This document shows, in pieces, positions 62,595 through 64,000 of a stretch of DNA of 64,000 nucleotides. The stretch covers positions 124,001-188,000 of the forward strand of contig JAJTAY010000009.1 of the NCBI GenBank assembly GCA_021287165.1, given 5' to 3'. Both the position numbers and the translations under genes were made by a program. Within the stretch, counting starts at the first letter, position 1. Each line of letters begins with the position of its first letter. The notes under the pieces are model-generated. The model made no database searches and was not told the origin of the DNA. It was given only the letters and a program-made list of their open reading frames with translations. This DNA comes from Bacteroidia bacterium (GTDB taxonomy: Bacteria > Bacteroidota > Bacteroidia > Bacteroidales > F082).

Positions 62595-64000
62595 ATGAGA
62601 AAAGGACTTCTACTCTCTGGTATCCTTTTGATTTTCAGTCTGAACTATTTGATTGCCAATCCGAACACTGGCAACAACCCCACCGCCGGACGCCTTACGG
62701 ACGAGGCTTATTTGCATATGCTCCGCAGCAATCAGCATACCGGGAAGGTGGATCAGGCCCATGTTTTGGAGGCCGCCAATCAGGTTAATCGCATGGTTTC
62801 GTTCAAAAATCAGACGAACCTGACCTGGACGCCGCTCGGGCCTGACAACTTTGGCGGTAAAACCAAGGGCATTATTTATGATTCGCGCGATGCGCAGAAA
62901 ATCACATTATTCGCTGGTTCAACAGGTGGCGGGATTTGGAAAACCGTCAACGAAGGCGTCACCTGGCAGCCGGTCAGCAATCAGAATCTGAATGTTAGCT
63001 GCATGGTTCAGGCGCCCAATGGTGATATTTATGTTGGAACGGGCGATGGTTTTGGTTCACACCTGCTTACCGGTCTGGTCGATATGAACTACACCACCGG
63101 CCTCATGGGAAGCGGCATTTGGAAGTCAACCAACGGAACCAATTTTGTTCAGCTGGCTGCCACCGTACCACAGCTGAACGACAACAACGCCGCCTGGGCC
63201 TTCATCAACGAACTGGCAGTGAACAGCAGCGGACATATTTTTGCCGCAACCAATGCCGGCCTTCGTTACAGCACCGATGGCGGTGCTACCTGGCAGATGG
63301 CCAAAGACAATGCCAATAACGAACTTTCGCAAAATGCCACCGATGTTCAGGCAGGTTCCGACGGAACTTTGATGGCATCAGTTGACAACAAGCTGTATGT
63401 CAGCAAAAACGGAAACCCACAGGCATTTGTTCTTCGTTCCACAGCCGAGGCAACCACCCTACCCGTGGCCGACGTAAACCGTCTCGAAATGGCTATCGCG
63501 CCTTCGAACCCCAATATCATGTACGCTTCACTGATCAATGCTTTTGGCGTTCAGCTGGGCATTTACCGCTCGGCCGACAAAGGCGACAGCTGGAGTGTAA
63601 TACTTCCCGCAACAACAAGCGTAAATCCCTACAACCAAAGGGGACTTTACAACAATCACATCACCGTTTTCCCCAACGATCCCGACCGTATTATTCTTGG
63701 AGGAGTAAACCTCTGGCAGGGAAGACGCGTTCTCGAAACAGGCTTGTATGCCTGGGATGTTAAATCGTCGAGTGGTGGAAGCCTTTTTAGTCCGCTTTAT
63801 GTTCATTTTGGACAACAAAGGGTTGTGTTTAAACCAGGAAGCAATACTGTCTTTTTTGCTGCAACCGATGGTGGGCTTTTCAAAGGAGAGGTTAACGGAG
63901 ATGTTTACACCTATTCCAATGGAAATCGCAACTACATGACGGCTCACTTCTACACTGTTGCCCCCTCAGGCGGAGAAAACAGGGTAATGGGCGGCACACA
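62595..64000 (+). CDS. Secreted sortilin/Vps10-type beta-propeller protein, 3' partial
   Basis: The frame starts at ATG 62595 (MRKGLLLSGILLIFSLNYLI, a signal peptide) and is still open at the window end (about 468 residues). It carries Asp-box repeats of the BNR/sortilin propeller: TVNEGVTWQP, YSTDGGATWQ and RSADKGDSWS, with WTPLGPDNFGGKT near the start. Such large propeller proteins in Bacteroidota are often type IX secretion cargo, with a C-terminal sorting domain that would lie outside the window. The presence of porX is consistent with that, but cargo status is inference. Confidence 0.8.
   Translation, partial: MRKGLLLSGILLIFSLNYLIANPNTGNNPTAGRLTDEAYLHMLRSNQHTGKVDQAHVLEAANQVNRMVSFKNQTNLTWTPLGPDNFGGKTKGIIYDSRDAQKITLFAGSTGGGIWKTVNEGVTWQPVSNQNLNVSCMVQAPNGDIYVGTGDGFGSHLLTGLVDMNYTTGLMGSGIWKSTNGTNFVQLAATVPQLNDNNAAWAFINELAVNSSGHIFAATNAGLRYSTDGGATWQMAKDNANNELSQNATDVQAGSDGTLMASVDNKLYVSKNGNPQAFVLRSTAEATTLPVADVNRLEMAIAPSNPNIMYASLINAFGVQLGIYRSADKGDSWSVILPATTSVNPYNQRGLYNNHITVFPNDPDRIILGGVNLWQGRRVLETGLYAWDVKSSSGGSLFSPLYVHFGQQRVVFKPGSNTVFFAATDGGLFKGEVNGDVYTYSNGNRNYMTAHFYTVAPSGGENRVMGGT

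Overview
The window looks like chromosomal core DNA of an anaerobic or facultative member of the Bacteroidota, most likely a free-living Bacteroidales-type organism. The support is: TAnnTTTG-type -7 elements ahead of many genes; a PorX regulator (type IX secretion); a full Bat (Bacteroides aerotolerance) operon; a typical Bacteroidota lipid A cluster; and a large pyruvate:ferredoxin oxidoreductase. No insertion sequence, phage, CRISPR array or obvious island boundary was seen.

Layout. 1-3.3 kb: end of a 2-oxoacid dehydrogenase E2 gene, nadB and a gamma-carbonic-anhydrase-like gene, then tRNA-Leu(TAA) and tRNA-Gly(GCC) on the minus strand. 3.6-14.5 kb: mutS, a SpoU-type RNA methyltransferase, an OmpA/TPR outer-membrane protein, a deoxynucleoside kinase, folK, a glucosaminidase, sppA and an acid phosphatase lipoprotein. 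14.6-19.3 kb: nifJ (PFOR), divergent from a dihydroorotate-dehydrogenase-like gene. 19.4-28.3 kb: a long minus-strand run porX-tsaE-ald-aroB-aroA, then a metalloprotease/propeller/barrel protein and a Nim-like flavoprotein. 28.4-32.1 kb: an HD hydrolase, a TIGR01777 epimerase and a MATE transporter. 32.1-38.7 kb (minus): a membrane-anchored propeller protein, rnhB, a polytopic membrane protein, purD and a glycosyltransferase. 38.8-44.7 kb (plus): polysaccharide genes (FkbM methyltransferase, flippase, a double Wzz protein, O-antigen ligase). 44.7-47.1 kb: a hybrid histidine kinase. 47.5-52.4 kb (minus): lpxD paralogue, efp, lpxA, fabZ, lpxC, lpxD. 52.6-62.3 kb (plus): moxR, DUF58, BatA-E type genes and a transglutaminase-like lipoprotein. 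The last 1.4 kb is the start of a secreted sortilin-type propeller protein cut by the window edge.

Much of the window serves the envelope: lipid A synthesis, O-polysaccharide export and ligation, outer-membrane proteins, Bat proteins and PorX. The rest is housekeeping (shikimate, NAD, purine and folate synthesis, mismatch repair, translation).

The two most striking observations are gene-boundary anomalies at A homopolymers. LpxC and FabZ, normally one fused protein in Bacteroidota, are split here by a single base at an A6 run. Two Wzz proteins that are normally separate are joined here into one 700-residue protein, in a frame that depends on an A10 run. Either may be an assembly or sequencing indel, a real mutation, or a slippage site. 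A third item is a fusion of a gluzincin-type protease, a propeller and an outer-membrane barrel in the aro operon.
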